Shown here one piece after another: positions 43,469 to 44,451 of a stretch of DNA of 44,451 nucleotides. Source of the stretch: Polyangia bacterium (lineage in GTDB: Bacteria; Myxococcota_A; Polyangia; Nannocystales; Nannocystaceae); the NCBI GenBank assembly GCA_030431075.1, contig JAUIJR010000003.1, positions 1 to 44,451 on the forward strand, written 5' to 3'. A model generated the notes under the pieces. It ran no database searches, was not told the origin of the DNA, and worked only from the letters and a program-made list of their open reading frames with translations. The position numbers and the translations under genes were made by a program. Each line of letters opens with the position of its first letter. Positions within the stretch are counted from its first letter, which is position 1.

Positions 43469-44451
43469 ACGGTCCTCCGTCGGTGGTAGCTGAGCCACTC
43501 GGCGCAGACGATGCCGAGCACCAAGAGCACCAGCCAGCTCCAGGGGCGGGCGGCGTCGAAGGTCACCGCGTCCGGCGCTTCGTCGGCGCGGGCCTCTTCG
43601 GGGATTTCGTCGAGGCGGGGACGCAGATCCGAGGCCTCGATGTCGGTCATGTTGACGGCGAGTCGAACCGAGCTGCCGGCCGCCTCGCCGTCGAGCGCCC
43701 GGATGGCATGAACGCCGGGGACGGTGGCCCGCATGCGGAAGCGGCCGCCTTGGACGGCGAGCAGCTGCTGTCGGCCCTCGGGACCGGCGACTTCGACCGC
43801 GTGGACTTCGTCGCCCCCGAGTCCGAGGTCGGCGAGCGCGATCTGGCGGCTGGAGCCGACCGGGACCGCGGCCACGAAGCCGGCGCTGCGCCGCGCGAAG
43901 TAGTCGACGGCGTTCGCCACCATCAAGACGAAGGCGGGGCGCATGGCGAGGTCGGATTGGCGCGGGTCGAAGCCGATCTGCAACAAGCCGTGCTCTCCTT
44001 CGCGCAGGGCGATGATGGCCTCACCGAGGTGGGACACCAAGGCCTGGTCGCCGGGCGCGAGATCGAAGCTCGTCCCGCGCAACATGTTCACGTCTTTGAA
44101 CACCACGGAGCGCAAGATGGGGTGCTTGCGGTCTTGTTCGGTCAGCCGTGGCGCGCGCAGGTCATTGCGCTTGGGAATCGCCGCGGGCGAATCCTCGAGG
44201 CGGTGAGGATCGAAGATCACCAGGTTCGTAGGCGGCAGGGGCGTGGGGAGCGGCGCGTCCGCGACGTCGTAAAAGACGAGGTCGGCGTCGGCCACCTCGG
44301 GGTTGTCGGCGCCGCCGCGGTCGACGGGCAAGGCCGTGAGCCGCACGTAGTCGTCCAAGGTGAGCAGGGCCCCCTCCAAGAAGAGGTTGCTGCCGTCGGT
44401 GACCAAGGTGACCTGTACCGGATCGAGGGGCGGGACGACGGCCCAGGCGCG
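43465..44451 (-). CDS. BatA-like membrane protein, C-terminal part (5' truncated)
   Basis: The frame is open to the right window edge (residues RAWAVVPPLDP... at the edge), so the true start lies outside. The visible 328 residues include VTDGSNLFLEGALLTLDDYV, the predicted-GATase-like region (LPPTNLVIFDPHRLEDS) and a C-terminal TM (WSWLVLLVLGIVCAEWL) followed by basic residues. This fits the C-terminal half of aerotolerance/BatA-type proteins that are paired with a VWA protein. Its TGA overlaps the next gene's ATG by 4 bases, so the two are translated as a unit. Confidence 0.8.
   Translation of the reverse strand, partial: RAWAVVPPLDPVQVTLVTDGSNLFLEGALLTLDDYVRLTALPVDRGGADNPEVADADLVFYDVADAPLPTPLPPTNLVIFDPHRLEDSPAAIPKRNDLRAPRLTEQDRKHPILRSVVFKDVNMLRGTSFDLAPGDQALVSHLGEAIIALREGEHGLLQIGFDPRQSDLAMRPAFVLMVANAVDYFARRSAGFVAAVPVGSSRQIALADLGLGGDEVHAVEVAGPEGRQQLLAVQGGRFRMRATVPGVHAIRALDGEAAGSSVRLAVNMTDIEASDLRPRLDEIPEEARADEAPDAVTFDAARPWSWLVLLVLGIVCAEWLSYHRRRTV

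Overview
The window is a GC-rich stretch of a chromosome that most likely comes from a myxobacterium of the Nannocystineae type (relatives of Plesiocystis, Enhygromyxa, Nannocystis). The evidence is the set of lipoproteins carrying Gly-Asp (GD) repeat tracts, a metallopeptidase with a MYXO-CTERM-like sorting tail, a Ser/Thr kinase with an FHA-like domain, DUF4215-like disulfide repeats and a very high density of lipoproteins. Genes are tightly packed on both strands, with many 4-base start/stop overlaps and tail-to-tail overlaps. There is no rRNA, insertion sequence, phage gene or CRISPR array.

Layout. 1-8.6 kb: a TIGR01777-type epimerase, a GNAT acetyltransferase and a 2-hydroxyacid dehydrogenase, a PDZ lipoprotein, a small unknown protein coupled to a secreted MYXO-CTERM metallopeptidase, a type-2 glycerate kinase, a ChaC-type gamma-glutamylcyclotransferase and a response regulator fused to an XRE-type HTH. 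8.65-12.1 kb: tRNA-Pro(CGG) with its own promoter and terminator, the kinase-FHA protein, a HAD phosphatase and alanine dehydrogenase. 12.2-15.3 kb: a beta-barrel-like outer-membrane protein, a propeller lipoprotein and a GD/disulfide-repeat lipoprotein. 15.35-15.76 kb: a compact locus with a near-consensus sigma-70 promoter, two tiny ORFs (15 and 49 aa, both with Shine-Dalgarno sequences) and a strong intrinsic terminator. 15.77-17.3 kb: a CsoR-type copper sensor and a metal-efflux permease with an HMA tail, controlled by two CsoR-type operators, one of which fills the -35/-10 spacer. 17.5-25.6 kb: an RND efflux operon (one lipoprotein adaptor, two different permeases, no outer-membrane factor). 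25.7-33.7 kb: surface lipoproteins (three with GD tracts, one of them (GD)70), a membrane thioredoxin-like protein, and an esterase / M48 protease / SRPBCC operon. 33.8-44.45 kb: an SLC12-like transporter; a MocR regulator, a radical SAM/SPASM enzyme and a small zinc-ribbon-like protein with a (GD)27 tail in one co-directional run; a flavin-oxidase-GNAT fusion divergent from the MocR gene across a 12-bp inverted repeat; and two overlapping large BatA/VWA-type membrane proteins, the upstream one cut by the window edge.

How the genes work together. The CsoR/permease unit is a self-contained copper (possibly zinc) defence module beside an RND pump operon. The dehydrogenase and glycerate kinase could together turn glyoxylate or hydroxypyruvate into 2-phosphoglycerate. 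The MocR and oxidase-GNAT pair is a typical PLP-sensor/target arrangement. The two observations most worth follow-up are the two-ORF small-protein locus at 15.35-15.76 kb and the radical SAM/SPASM enzyme next to a protein with a highly repetitive GD tail. Both are sequence-level observations; their functions are not established here.
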